A stretch of 35,570 nucleotides of DNA, taken from NCBI RefSeq assembly GCF_019458025.1, contig NZ_JAHZUY010000039.1, forward strand, positions 1 to 35,570. The letters run 5' to 3'. The translations under genes were made by a program, and so were the position numbers. The DNA comes from Caldovatus aquaticus (GTDB lineage Bacteria > Pseudomonadota > Alphaproteobacteria > Acetobacterales > Acetobacteraceae). Below the pieces are notes generated by a model. That model saw nothing but the letters and a program-made list of their open reading frames with translations, was not told where the DNA came from and searched no databases. Below, in pieces: positions 1 to 6,963 of the stretch; positions within the stretch are counted from its first letter, which is position 1, and each line of letters begins with the position of its first letter.

Positions 1-127
1 ATGCTTCAATCGCCTCAAGCATTTCCGCCGCATCGCCACACGCTTCGACAAGCTCGCACGCAACTACCTCTCCACCGTCGCCCTCGCCGCCATCCGGCTG
101 TGGACACGGTTTGAGTCCAGGACCTAG
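1..127 (+). mobile_element. Right-hand end of an IS5-family insertion sequence
   Basis: The window opens inside an insertion sequence whose 3' end lies near 123-127. The transposase C-terminus runs to the boundary, as is usual in compact IS5-family elements. The last bases, read on the minus strand from about 123 (GTCCTGGACTCAAACC), are the likely terminal inverted repeat. The tetranucleotide CTAG at 124-127 fits the CTAR-type target preferred by part of the IS5 family. Beyond it an aldo/keto reductase reading frame begins abruptly. The left end of the element is outside the window, so the inverted repeat and target duplication cannot be matched here. Confidence 0.75.
2..127 (+). CDS. IS5-family transposase, C-terminal fragment (5' end outside window)
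   Basis: The frame beginning at base 2 reads CFNRLKHFRRIATRFDKLAR and continues NYLSTVALAAIRLW to a TAG at 125-127. This string is the familiar C-terminal helix of IS5-family DDE transposases, which carries the final part of the catalytic domain (a YREK-like context lies just upstream). About 41 codons are visible; the catalytic Asp residues would lie outside the window. The stop codon sits inside the presumed CTAG target site, so termination may be supplied partly by target DNA. Recognition of the family is firm from the motif; the exact subgroup is not decided. Confidence 0.85.
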   Translation, partial: CFNRLKHFRRIATRFDKLARNYLSTVALAAIRLWTRFESRT

Positions 128-448
128 CCGGCGCAGGCTCGCCTCCAGCGACGCGGCCACCGCCTCGCCGATCCGGCCGCGCTGCGCCGGCGCGACGCGG
201 ACCTTGGTGCCGACGAACACGTCCTTCGCGCCGAGCGCCTTCAGCACGCGGCCGAGGTTCCGCTCCGACTCGCCGTCGCCATAGGCGGCCGCGGTGTCGA
301 AGTAGTTGATCCCGCCCTCGATGGCGCGGGCGATCGCGCGTTCCTGCTCCGCCGGCGTCCCGCGGACCATCAGCCCGCCGACCGCGCCGCATCCGTAGCC
401 GAGCACCGAGACCATCAGCCCGGTGCGGCCGAGTCTGCGCTGTTCCAT
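125..448 (-). pseudogene. Aldo/keto reductase, truncated by IS insertion after 108 codons
   Basis: Reading leftward from ATG at 448, the frame starts MEQRRLGRTGLMVSVLGYG and continues through GGINYFDTAAAYGDGESE and VFVGTKV to EASLRRL. These are the N-terminal beta/alpha units of an NADPH-dependent aldo/keto reductase. Asp51, Tyr56 and Lys82 of the catalytic Asp-Tyr-Lys-His set are visible. The family normally continues with G-x-D-x-x-D and the catalytic His, and should be about 270-330 residues long. Here homology stops exactly at the IS end near 125, and the frame continues as the antisense of the transposase. The gene is therefore interrupted and almost certainly inactive; its 3' part should lie on the far side of the IS. 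Codon use is like that of its neighbours, so this looks like a resident gene hit by the element. Confidence 0.85.
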
Positions 449-670
449 GCGGCGTGCCTCCTCCCTTGTCCGCGGAGGGACGCGGCGCACGGCCGGCGGT
501 TCCCGCCGCGGCGCCGATCCTCGGCCCGGCGCGGAGCGGTCGCCCTTGATCTACAGCGCGACGGGCGCGCCGCCCAGGCACGGCCGTCCGCCCACGGTCC
601 GGGCGCTGCCCTTCCCGCCGCAGGCCCCCTCTGCGACCATCGCCCGCCCCCGCCGGAGGAGACACCCGCC

Positions 671-1783
671 GTGAGGATCTCGCGCGTCGCGACCTACATC
701 GTCCGCAGCCCGTTCCGCTACGGGGCGCCCGCAGGCGCCGGCGGCAACCTCCACCTCCGCACCCTCGACACGCTGCTCGTGCGCGTCGAGACCGACGCCG
801 GCGTGCACGGCTGGGGCGAAGGCTTCGGCTTCACGCTCGCGGACACCACCCGCACCGCGATCGAGACGCTGATCGGCCCCGCCTGCCTCGGCCGCGACCC
901 GCGCGACATCGCCGGCCTGACCAACGAGTTGCGCCGCCGGCTGCACAATTTCGGCCGCAACGGGCCTGTCACCTTCGGCATCTCGGCGATCGACATCGCG
1001 CTGTGGGACATCGCCGGCCGACTCGCCGGCCAGCCGCTGCACCGCCTGCTCGCGGACGGCGCGACGACGCTCCCGCGCGTGCCCGCCTACGCCAGCCTGC
1101 TGCGCTACGGCGATCCGGCGCTGGTCGAGCGCAACGCCGCCGAGGCCTATCGGCGGGGCTACCGCGAGGTGAAGCTGCACGAGGCCGAGGTGCCGATGGT
1201 GCGCGCCGCGCGCGCCGTGCTGCCCGCGGGGGTGCCGATCACCATTGACGTCAATTGCCGCTGGGACGACCCCGCCGACGCCATCGCCTTCGCCCGCGCC
1301 GTGCAGGGCCTCGGCGTGCGCTGGCTGGAGGAGCCGGTCTGGCCGCCGGAGGATTACGCCGGCCTCGCCCGCGTGCGCGCCGAGGGCGGCCTCGCCGTCG
1401 CGGCGGGCGAGAACGCGGCGCAGCCGGAGGACTTCGCGCGCATGCTGGCCGCCGGCGCCGTGGACTACGTGCAGCCGAGCGTCACCAAGGTCGGCGGCGT
1501 CAGCGCCATGCGCGCGGTGGCGGAGATCGCCGCGCGGCACGGCGCGATCCTGGTGCCCCACTCGCCCTATTTCGGGCCGGGCTACCTCGCCACGCTGCAC
1601 CTGATCGCCGCCTGGGGCGGGCGCGCCGATGTGCGGCTCGAGACGTATTTCCTCGACGCCGAGCTGCCGGTCTACGGCCGGGCGCTCGACCCGGCCCCCG
1701 ACGGCACCATCGCCGTGCCGCAGGCGCCCGGCCTCGGCCTGGAGCCCGACCCGGCGGTGCTCGCGCGTTTCGCGCAGGACTGA
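671..1783 (+). CDS. Mandelate racemase/muconate lactonizing enzyme family protein (enolase superfamily), copy 1
   Basis: A 370-residue protein with the enolase-superfamily layout: an N-terminal capping domain (about 1-130) and a (beta/alpha)7beta barrel. Metal ligands are visible as Asp193 (IDVNC), Glu220 (LEEP) and Glu247 (GEN). The second-strand motif is VKLHE, with Lys168 and His170 rather than the usual KxK. The seventh strand carries His297 in VPHSPYFGPG, while the Asp normally paired with it is Ser270 in QPSVTKVGG. Family members abstract the proton alpha to a carboxylate in sugar acids, hydroxy acids or amino-acid derivatives; the substrate here cannot be read. The start is GTG, chosen because GGAGGA at 655-660 is well spaced. 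It is followed by a GST-like gene and a Bug receptor on the same strand. A paralogue lies at 3580-4674. Confidence 0.88.
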   Translation: MRISRVATYIVRSPFRYGAPAGAGGNLHLRTLDTLLVRVETDAGVHGWGEGFGFTLADTTRTAIETLIGPACLGRDPRDIAGLTNELRRRLHNFGRNGPVTFGISAIDIALWDIAGRLAGQPLHRLLADGATTLPRVPAYASLLRYGDPALVERNAAEAYRRGYREVKLHEAEVPMVRAARAVLPAGVPITIDVNCRWDDPADAIAFARAVQGLGVRWLEEPVWPPEDYAGLARVRAEGGLAVAAGENAAQPEDFARMLAAGAVDYVQPSVTKVGGVSAMRAVAEIAARHGAILVPHSPYFGPGYLATLHLIAAWGGRADVRLETYFLDAELPVYGRALDPAPDGTIAVPQAPGLGLEPDPAVLARFAQD

Positions 1784-1929
1784 GCCCGGGCAGGACCCCG
1801 CCCGCGCCCCGGCGCCATGGCCGCGCCGCCTTCGCCCGCGACAGGGGCCGCCCGCGCCGGCGGCGCGGCGCTGGACGGGCCTGCCCTGCGGCGGGTATGG
1901 CCGAGAGCGAGCCTCCGGAGCACGCCGCC

Positions 1930-2544
1930 ATGATGGTCCTGCACTGGTCCTCGCGCTCGCCCTTCGTGCGCAAGGTGATGGTCGTCGCGCACGAGACCGG
2001 CCAGGCCGGGCGCATCCGCACCGAGCGCGTCGTCGTCTCCGCGCGCACCGCGAATCCCGAAGTCATGCGCGACAACCCGCTCGGCAAGATCCCGACGCTG
2101 CGCCTTCCGGACGGCACCGTCCTCTACGACTCCGCCGTGATCTGCGAGTACCTGGACAGCCTCCACGACGGGCCGAGGCTCTACCCGCCGGCCGGGCCGG
2201 CGCGCTGGACGGCGCTGCGCCGCCATGCGCTCGGCAACGGCCTGCTCGACAACCTCGTGCTCTGGCGCGGCGCGCGGGAGTGGCCGCACCGCCTCGCCGA
2301 CCTGGAGGCGGCGCTCGCCGCCAAGACGCAGGCGGCGCTCGACGCGCTGGAAGCGGAGGCGGAGGCGCTCGCCGCCACCCCCTTCTCGATCGGGCACGTC
2401 GCGATCGGCGTCGCGCTGGCCTATCTCGACTTCCGCTTCGGCGAGCTCGGCTGGCGCGCGGGCCGCCCGGCTCTCGCCGCCTGGCACGCGGAATTCGCCG
2501 CCCGCCCCTCGGTGCGGGCGACCGCCTTCGTGGACGTGACCTGA
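1930..2544 (+). CDS. Glutathione S-transferase family protein
   Basis: About 204 residues with a thioredoxin-fold N-terminal domain beginning LHWSSRSPFVRKVMV, then NPLGKIPTLRLPDG (the cis-proline turn) and YDSAVICEYLD (glutathione gamma-glutamyl binding). A helical C-terminal domain follows from about residue 90. Ser/Thr near residues 7-10 is the expected thiol-stabilising position. Cytosolic members conjugate or reduce electrophiles, and some cleave ethers or isomerise catabolic intermediates. The start is one of two adjacent ATGs at 1930 or 1933, with GGAG at 1917-1920; an in-frame ATG at 1897 would add 11 residues without visible homology. The gene lies between enolase-superfamily copy 1 and a Bug receptor on the same strand, which suggests a shared transcript. 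No substrate can be assigned. Confidence 0.85.
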   Translation: MMVLHWSSRSPFVRKVMVVAHETGQAGRIRTERVVVSARTANPEVMRDNPLGKIPTLRLPDGTVLYDSAVICEYLDSLHDGPRLYPPAGPARWTALRRHALGNGLLDNLVLWRGAREWPHRLADLEAALAAKTQAALDALEAEAEALAATPFSIGHVAIGVALAYLDFRFGELGWRAGRPALAAWHAEFAARPSVRATAFVDVT

Positions 2545-2564
2545 AGGACCGCCGGGAGGGCGCC

Positions 2565-3554
2565 ATGACCCCCATTCCGCGCCGCCATGCCGCTGCCGGG
2601 CTCGCCGCCCTCGCCCTCGCGGCATCGCCCGGGGAGGGGCGCGCGCAGGCCTTCCCCGATCAGCCGATCCGCCTGATCGTGCCCTTCCCGCCCGGCGGCC
2701 CGGCCGACACCATCGCCCGCCTCGTCTCACCCGGCATGAGCGAACGGCTCGGCGGCCGCCCGATCGTGATCGAGAGCCGCTCCGGCGCCGGCGGGATGGT
2801 CGGCATCGAGGCGGTCGCGCGGGCGAGGCCCGACGGCCACACGATCGGCCTCGGCAGCTCGGGCGTGATGGCGATCATGCCGGTGCTGCAGCCGAACATG
2901 CCGTTCGACCCGCACCGCGACCTCGCGGCGATCGGCCTGGTGCTCTCGGTGCCGCAGATCCTCGCCGTCCATCCCTCGCTGCCGGTGCGCAGCGTGGCGG
3001 AGCTGATCGCCTACGCGCGCGGGCGTCCCGGGCAGATCAGCTACGCCAGCGCCGGCATCGGCAGCACCCTGCACCTGGCGACGGAGATGTTCCGCGCGCG
3101 CGCCGGCGGCATCGGCATCGTGCATGTGCCCTATCGCGGTGCGGCGCCGGCGATCCCGGACCTGCTGAGCGGGCGCGTGCAGATGATGTTCGCCGACGTG
3201 CCGATCCTGCTGCCGCAGGTGCGCGCAGGCACCGTGCGTCCGCTCGGCGTGACCGCGCCGCAGCGCCTGGAATTCCTGCCCGAGCTGCCGACCATGATCG
3301 AGGCCGGGGTTCCGGGCATGGTCTCGGCGAGCAGCTACGGCCTGGTCGCGCCGTCGGGCGTCCCCGCCGAGCGGATCGCCCTGCTGAACGCGGCGCTGAA
3401 CGCCTCGCTCGCCGTGCCGGAGACGCGGCGCGCGCTGGTCGAGCAGGGCGGCGTGCCGCGCGGCGGCACCCCGGCGGAGGCGGCGGCGTTCTTCCGCGGC
3501 GAGATGGAAACCTGGCGCGAGGTCGCGCGCGCCGGGAACATCCGCCTGGAATAG
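2565..3554 (+). CDS. Bug/TctC-family extracytoplasmic solute-binding protein
   Basis: 329 residues. The N-terminus has Arg-Arg and an Ala/Leu-rich stretch ending GRAQA, which fits a secretion signal cleaved near residue 29. The mature part carries Bug hallmarks in order: FPDQPIRLIVPFPPGGPADT, the IESRSGAGG and ARPDGHTI segments, HVPYRGAAPAI and the LPTMIEAGVPG block. Bug proteins are periplasmic receptors that bind carboxylates or related small acids, often for tripartite tricarboxylate transporters. No TctA or TctB gene is present nearby, so its membrane partner, if any, is elsewhere. The start ATG at 2565 follows GGGAGG at 2554-2559 and lies 20 bases after the GST stop, which supports co-transcription. 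The flanking enolase-superfamily genes suggest a hydroxy- or sugar-acid ligand, but this is inference. Confidence 0.92.
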   Translation: MTPIPRRHAAAGLAALALAASPGEGRAQAFPDQPIRLIVPFPPGGPADTIARLVSPGMSERLGGRPIVIESRSGAGGMVGIEAVARARPDGHTIGLGSSGVMAIMPVLQPNMPFDPHRDLAAIGLVLSVPQILAVHPSLPVRSVAELIAYARGRPGQISYASAGIGSTLHLATEMFRARAGGIGIVHVPYRGAAPAIPDLLSGRVQMMFADVPILLPQVRAGTVRPLGVTAPQRLEFLPELPTMIEAGVPGMVSASSYGLVAPSGVPAERIALLNAALNASLAVPETRRALVEQGGVPRGGTPAEAAAFFRGEMETWREVARAGNIRLE

Positions 3555-3579
3555 CGGCGCACCGGGCGGCGCCGCCGGC

Positions 3580-4674
3580 TCACGCCGCGCGGTAGCGCGC
3601 GATGATCTCCGGGTCGGGATCGGCGCCGAGCCCCGGTCCCTGCGGCACGGAAAGCCAGCCCTCGCGCGGCACGATCGTCGCGCCGAAGGGGTTGGCGGGC
3701 AGGTCGAAATCCATCCGCTCCACCCGGACCTCCTCCGCCAGCGTCGCGCAGAGATGCAGCGTGGCGAGGAAGCCCGGCCCGAAATAGGGCGAGTGCGGCA
3801 CGACCGCGACGCCCTGCGCCCGCGCGGCGCGCGCCACCTCCAGCCAGGCCGCGACGCCGCCGATCTTGGTGACGCTCGGCTGGATCACGTCCACCGCGCC
3901 GGCGGCCATCATCGCCGCGCACTCGGTGGGGCTCGCCGCGTTCTCCCCGGCCGCGGTGCGCACGCCTCCCTCGCGCCGCACGCGGGCGAGGCCGGCATGG
4001 TCCTCCGGCGGCCACACCGGCTCCTCCAGCCAATGGAGGCCGAAGGGCCGCAGCCGCGCCGCCCTCTCCAGCGCCTCGGCCACGCTCCAGGCGCAGTTCG
4101 CGTCGAGCATCAGAGCGACCTCGCCGCCGATCGCCGCGCGCGCCGCCCGCACCTGCTCGATCCCGGTCTCGTGCAGCTTCACCGCGCGGTAGCCGCGCGC
4201 CACGGCGGCGGCGCCGACCCGCGCCACCGCCGCCGGATCGGCGTAGCGCGGCAGGCTCGCATAGGCCGGCAGCCGCTCGCGCCGCGCGCCGCCGAGCAGG
4301 GCATGCAGCGGCCGTCCCGCCGCCTTGCCGGCGATGTCCCACAGCGCGATCTCCAGGCCAGAGAGCGCATAGGTGACCGGACCGCTGCGGCCGAACAGGT
4401 GCAGCGTCTTCTGGATCTCGAGCGCGAGCGCGGCGATCGCCGTCTCGTCGCGGCCGAGGGCGAGCGGCGCCACCACCTCGGTCAGCGCGGTCGCGGTCGG
4501 CGCCCAGGCGGCATGGCTGAACGCCTCGCCCCAGCCGACGATGCCGTCGCTGGTCTCGACGCGGACCAGCAGCGTCGGCACGGTCTCGCGCGGCCTGCCG
4601 GCGAAGAGCGGGCGCGGGCCGGGCACCTCGAAGGGCAGGATGATCGGCAGCGCGGCGATGGACCGGATGCTCAT
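3580..4674 (-). CDS. Mandelate racemase/muconate lactonizing enzyme family protein, copy 2
   Basis: 364 residues, clearly paralogous to the protein at 671-1783. Both share LPAYAS/VPAYAS, GYRxVKLHE, LEEPVWPPED, AAGENAA, QPSVTKxGG and VPHSPYFGPG at matching positions. Metal ligands are Asp191, Glu217 and Glu243. Lys166 and His168 stand where a KxK pair usually sits, and His294 is kept while its usual Asp partner is Ser267. The shared deviations mark both copies as members of one subfamily. The gene is on the opposite strand and converges with the Bug gene, with 25 bases between stops. It lies 21 bases downstream of the FMN-dependent dehydrogenase gene on the same strand, so the two are probably one operon acting on alpha-hydroxy acids. 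The substrate is unknown. Confidence 0.88.
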   Translation of the reverse strand: MSIRSIAALPIILPFEVPGPRPLFAGRPRETVPTLLVRVETSDGIVGWGEAFSHAAWAPTATALTEVVAPLALGRDETAIAALALEIQKTLHLFGRSGPVTYALSGLEIALWDIAGKAAGRPLHALLGGARRERLPAYASLPRYADPAAVARVGAAAVARGYRAVKLHETGIEQVRAARAAIGGEVALMLDANCAWSVAEALERAARLRPFGLHWLEEPVWPPEDHAGLARVRREGGVRTAAGENAASPTECAAMMAAGAVDVIQPSVTKIGGVAAWLEVARAARAQGVAVVPHSPYFGPGFLATLHLCATLAEEVRVERMDFDLPANPFGATIVPREGWLSVPQGPGLGADPDPEIIARYRAA

Positions 4675-4695
4675 CGGCGCCTCCGTCCCCTCGCC

Positions 4696-5985
4696 TCAGC
4701 CCGCCTCGACCGGCTCGCGCCGGGGCGCGGCGGCCGGCGCCGCCGCCGCGAAGCGCACCGCGTTCGGATGCAGCACCGTCGCCCGCCCCGCCTCCTCGAC
4801 CGAGCGCGCGCCGATCTGCGCGAAGACGCCGGAGATCTCCTCGCGGAAGGAGGCGGCGGCGTGGTCGCCCCCGGCCTCCCCCAGCGCCCCGACGCTCCAG
4901 AGGAAGGCGCGGCCCGCGAGCGTGCCCGCCGCGCCGAGCGCGAGCGCCCGCGCCACGTCGAGCCCGCTCTGCACCGAGCCGTCGAGCAGCACCGTCGCGC
5001 GGCCGCGCGCCTGGGCGACGATCGCGGGCAGCACGTCGATCGAGGCCGGCGCCGCGTCGAGCTGCCGCCCGCCGTGGTTGGTCACGAGCAGGCCGTCGAA
5101 GCCGATCGCGATCGCCCGCTCCGCGTCCTCCGGGTGCAGCGGGCCCTTGAGGATCAGCGCCCGCGGCCAGGCGTCGCGGATCCGCGCCATCACCTCCCAG
5201 GTCAGGCCGCTGGTGACGTTGTTGTAGACGAAGGCGGCGAGCTCGGCGGTGCTGGCGCTCTCGCCGAGATACTTCCGGAAATTCGCGAACCGCGGCTGGC
5301 CGTGCCGCAGCACCTCGATCGCCCAGCGCGGCGAGGCGGCGATGTCGAGCACAGTGCGCGGCCGCCAGCGGAACGGCACCGAGAGGCCGTTCGCCACGTC
5401 CTGCACCCGCTTCTGCCGCACCGGCACGTCCACCGTCAGCAGCAGGGCGTGCGCCCCGGCGCGCTCGGCGCGCGCGATCAGGTCGAAGGAGAGGCGGTGG
5501 TCGTCGCCGGGCAGGCCGTAGAGCTGGAACCAGAACACGTCGGGCGCGATCCGCGCCAGCTCCTCGATCGCGACATTGGCCACGGTGGAGCTGCAGTACG
5601 GAATGCGCGCCTTCTGCGCCGCCGCGGCGAGGATCGCGTCGGCGCGCGGCCACAGCAGGCCGGTGTTGCCCATGGGCGCGACGCCGACCGGCATGGCGTA
5701 GTCGCGCCCGAACAGCCGCACCGAGATGTCCACGCGCGAGACGTCGATCCCGTAGCGCGGCACGATCCGCACTGCGTCCATCGCCGCACGGTTGTGCGCC
5801 ACGTTGGGCGCCCCGTCGCCGACGCCGCCGGCGACGAAGTCGTAGGCGAAGCGCGGCACGCGCCAGCGCGTGCGCCGCTGCAGCGAGCGGCAGGTGGGGA
5901 AGCGCCGGCGCAGCCGCGCCGCCGCGCCCTCCCCCTGGCCGATGCCCCAGCCGCCCGTCCCTGTCCTGCCCGTGCTTCCGCTCAT
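4696..5985 (-). CDS. FMN-dependent alpha-hydroxy-acid oxidase/dehydrogenase (LldD/glycolate oxidase family)
   Basis: 429 residues with a TIM-barrel flavoprotein signature. The FMN-binding PVGVAPMG segment is near residue 100, FQLYGLPGD near 153, Lys280 is in LILKGPLHPEDA, and the catalytic pair His304/Arg307 is in NHGGRQLD. These enzymes oxidise L-2-hydroxy acids such as lactate, glycolate or mandelate to 2-oxo acids, passing electrons to oxygen or quinone. The usual DGG(V/I)R phosphate-binding motif reads DGSVQSG at 335-341, so the Arg is replaced by Gln. The N-terminal 25 residues are Gly-rich and probably disordered. The start ATG at 5985 is preceded by a GGAGGGG tract. It lies directly upstream of enolase-superfamily copy 2 and is probably its operon leader. 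The dehydrogenase/oxidase distinction is not decided. Confidence 0.9.
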   Translation of the reverse strand: MSGSTGRTGTGGWGIGQGEGAAARLRRRFPTCRSLQRRTRWRVPRFAYDFVAGGVGDGAPNVAHNRAAMDAVRIVPRYGIDVSRVDISVRLFGRDYAMPVGVAPMGNTGLLWPRADAILAAAAQKARIPYCSSTVANVAIEELARIAPDVFWFQLYGLPGDDHRLSFDLIARAERAGAHALLLTVDVPVRQKRVQDVANGLSVPFRWRPRTVLDIAASPRWAIEVLRHGQPRFANFRKYLGESASTAELAAFVYNNVTSGLTWEVMARIRDAWPRALILKGPLHPEDAERAIAIGFDGLLVTNHGGRQLDAAPASIDVLPAIVAQARGRATVLLDGSVQSGLDVARALALGAAGTLAGRAFLWSVGALGEAGGDHAAASFREEISGVFAQIGARSVEEAGRATVLHPNAVRFAAAAPAAAPRREPVEAG

Positions 5986-6150
5986 GCGCCCTTCCCCCCT
6001 CCGGCGGTCCGCCCGGCCGGCCGGTGACGATGGCGCCAGGATCGCGCGGCCCGGCGCGGAGGGCAAATCCGCCCCCGGGCGCCCGCCCGGGCCGGGTTTG
6101 ACGCCCGCGGCACCGCGGCGCAGGCTCCGCGCCGCGGAGGGACGAGACGC

Positions 6151-6963
6151 ATGGCCACCACCACGGAGATCGCCATCGAGCGCCACGGCGCCGTGCTGCG
6201 CCTGCTGCACGACCGGCCGGAGGCGCGCAACGCCGAGAGCCAGACCCTGCTCGACGAGCTCGACGCCGCGCTGCGCGAGGCGATCGCGGACGAGACGGTG
6301 CGCGTGATCGTCATCGGCGGCCGGGGCGACCACTTCTCGGCCGGTCACGACCTCAAGGAGGCCGCGGCCCGGCGCGCCGGCTTCGGCGTCGAGGAGCGCT
6401 GGGCCTACGAGGAGATCCGCTACCTCGACTACGCGCTGCGCATCTGGGACTGCCCGAAGCCGACCATCGCCGAGGTGAAGGGCGCCTGCATCGCCGGCGG
6501 CTTCATGGTGGCGAACATGTGCGACCTGATCGTCGCCTCCGACGACGCCTTCTTCGCCGATCCCGTGTGCCGGACCCTGGCCGCCGCCGCGGTCGAGGTG
6601 CTGGTCCACCCCTGGGTGATGGGCCTGCGCGCGGCGAAGGAATTCCTCTTCACCGGCCGCCGCCTGGGCGCCGAGGAGGCGCTGCGCATCGGCATGGTCA
6701 ACCGGGTCGTGCCGCGCGCGGAGCTGGAGGCAGCGACGATGGCGCTCGCGCAGGGCATCGCCGAGGCGCCGCCCTTCGCGCTCCGGCTCACCAAGCGCTC
6801 GCTCAACCGCACGCTCGACATCCAGGGCTTCCGCGCCGCGATCGCCGCGCATTTCGACACCCACCAGCTCTCGCACATGAGCGACGAGTTCCGCCGCGCG
6901 CGCGAGGCCGGCCTCGCCGGCGCCATCGCCCGCGGCAAGGCGGCGACGACGGGGGCGCGCTGA
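6151..6963 (+). CDS. Enoyl-CoA hydratase/isomerase (crotonase) family protein
   Basis: 270 residues with crotonase landmarks. The substrate-binding RPEARNAES is near residue 28. The first oxyanion-hole motif is FSAGHDLKE, the second is GACIAGGFMVANMCDLIVAS, and TKRSLNRTLD lies in the C-terminal helical part. The protein should be a cytosolic trimer or hexamer acting on CoA thioesters by hydration, isomerisation or hydrolysis. Its stop shares one base with the ATG of the carboxyltransferase gene (6961-6965), indicating translational coupling. The pair suggests branched-chain or unsaturated acyl-CoA breakdown, as in leucine or isoprenoid-type pathways. The canonical pair of catalytic Glu residues is not obvious, with only one Glu in the AAAVEVLVHPW region, so hydratase activity itself is unproven. 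Confidence 0.87.
   Translation: MATTTEIAIERHGAVLRLLHDRPEARNAESQTLLDELDAALREAIADETVRVIVIGGRGDHFSAGHDLKEAAARRAGFGVEERWAYEEIRYLDYALRIWDCPKPTIAEVKGACIAGGFMVANMCDLIVASDDAFFADPVCRTLAAAAVEVLVHPWVMGLRAAKEFLFTGRRLGAEEALRIGMVNRVVPRAELEAATMALAQGIAEAPPFALRLTKRSLNRTLDIQGFRAAIAAHFDTHQLSHMSDEFRRAREAGLAGAIARGKAATTGAR

Noticed and set aside
15-665. A minus-strand 216-codon frame across the IS end and AKR region
   Set aside because: It is out of frame with both the transposase and the aldo/keto reductase and has no family motifs.
3754-6027. A plus-strand open frame of 757 codons antisense to the enolase-like and FMN enzymes
   Set aside because: Low-complexity Arg/Ala/His-rich translation with no homology, opposite to two clear genes; a shadow frame.
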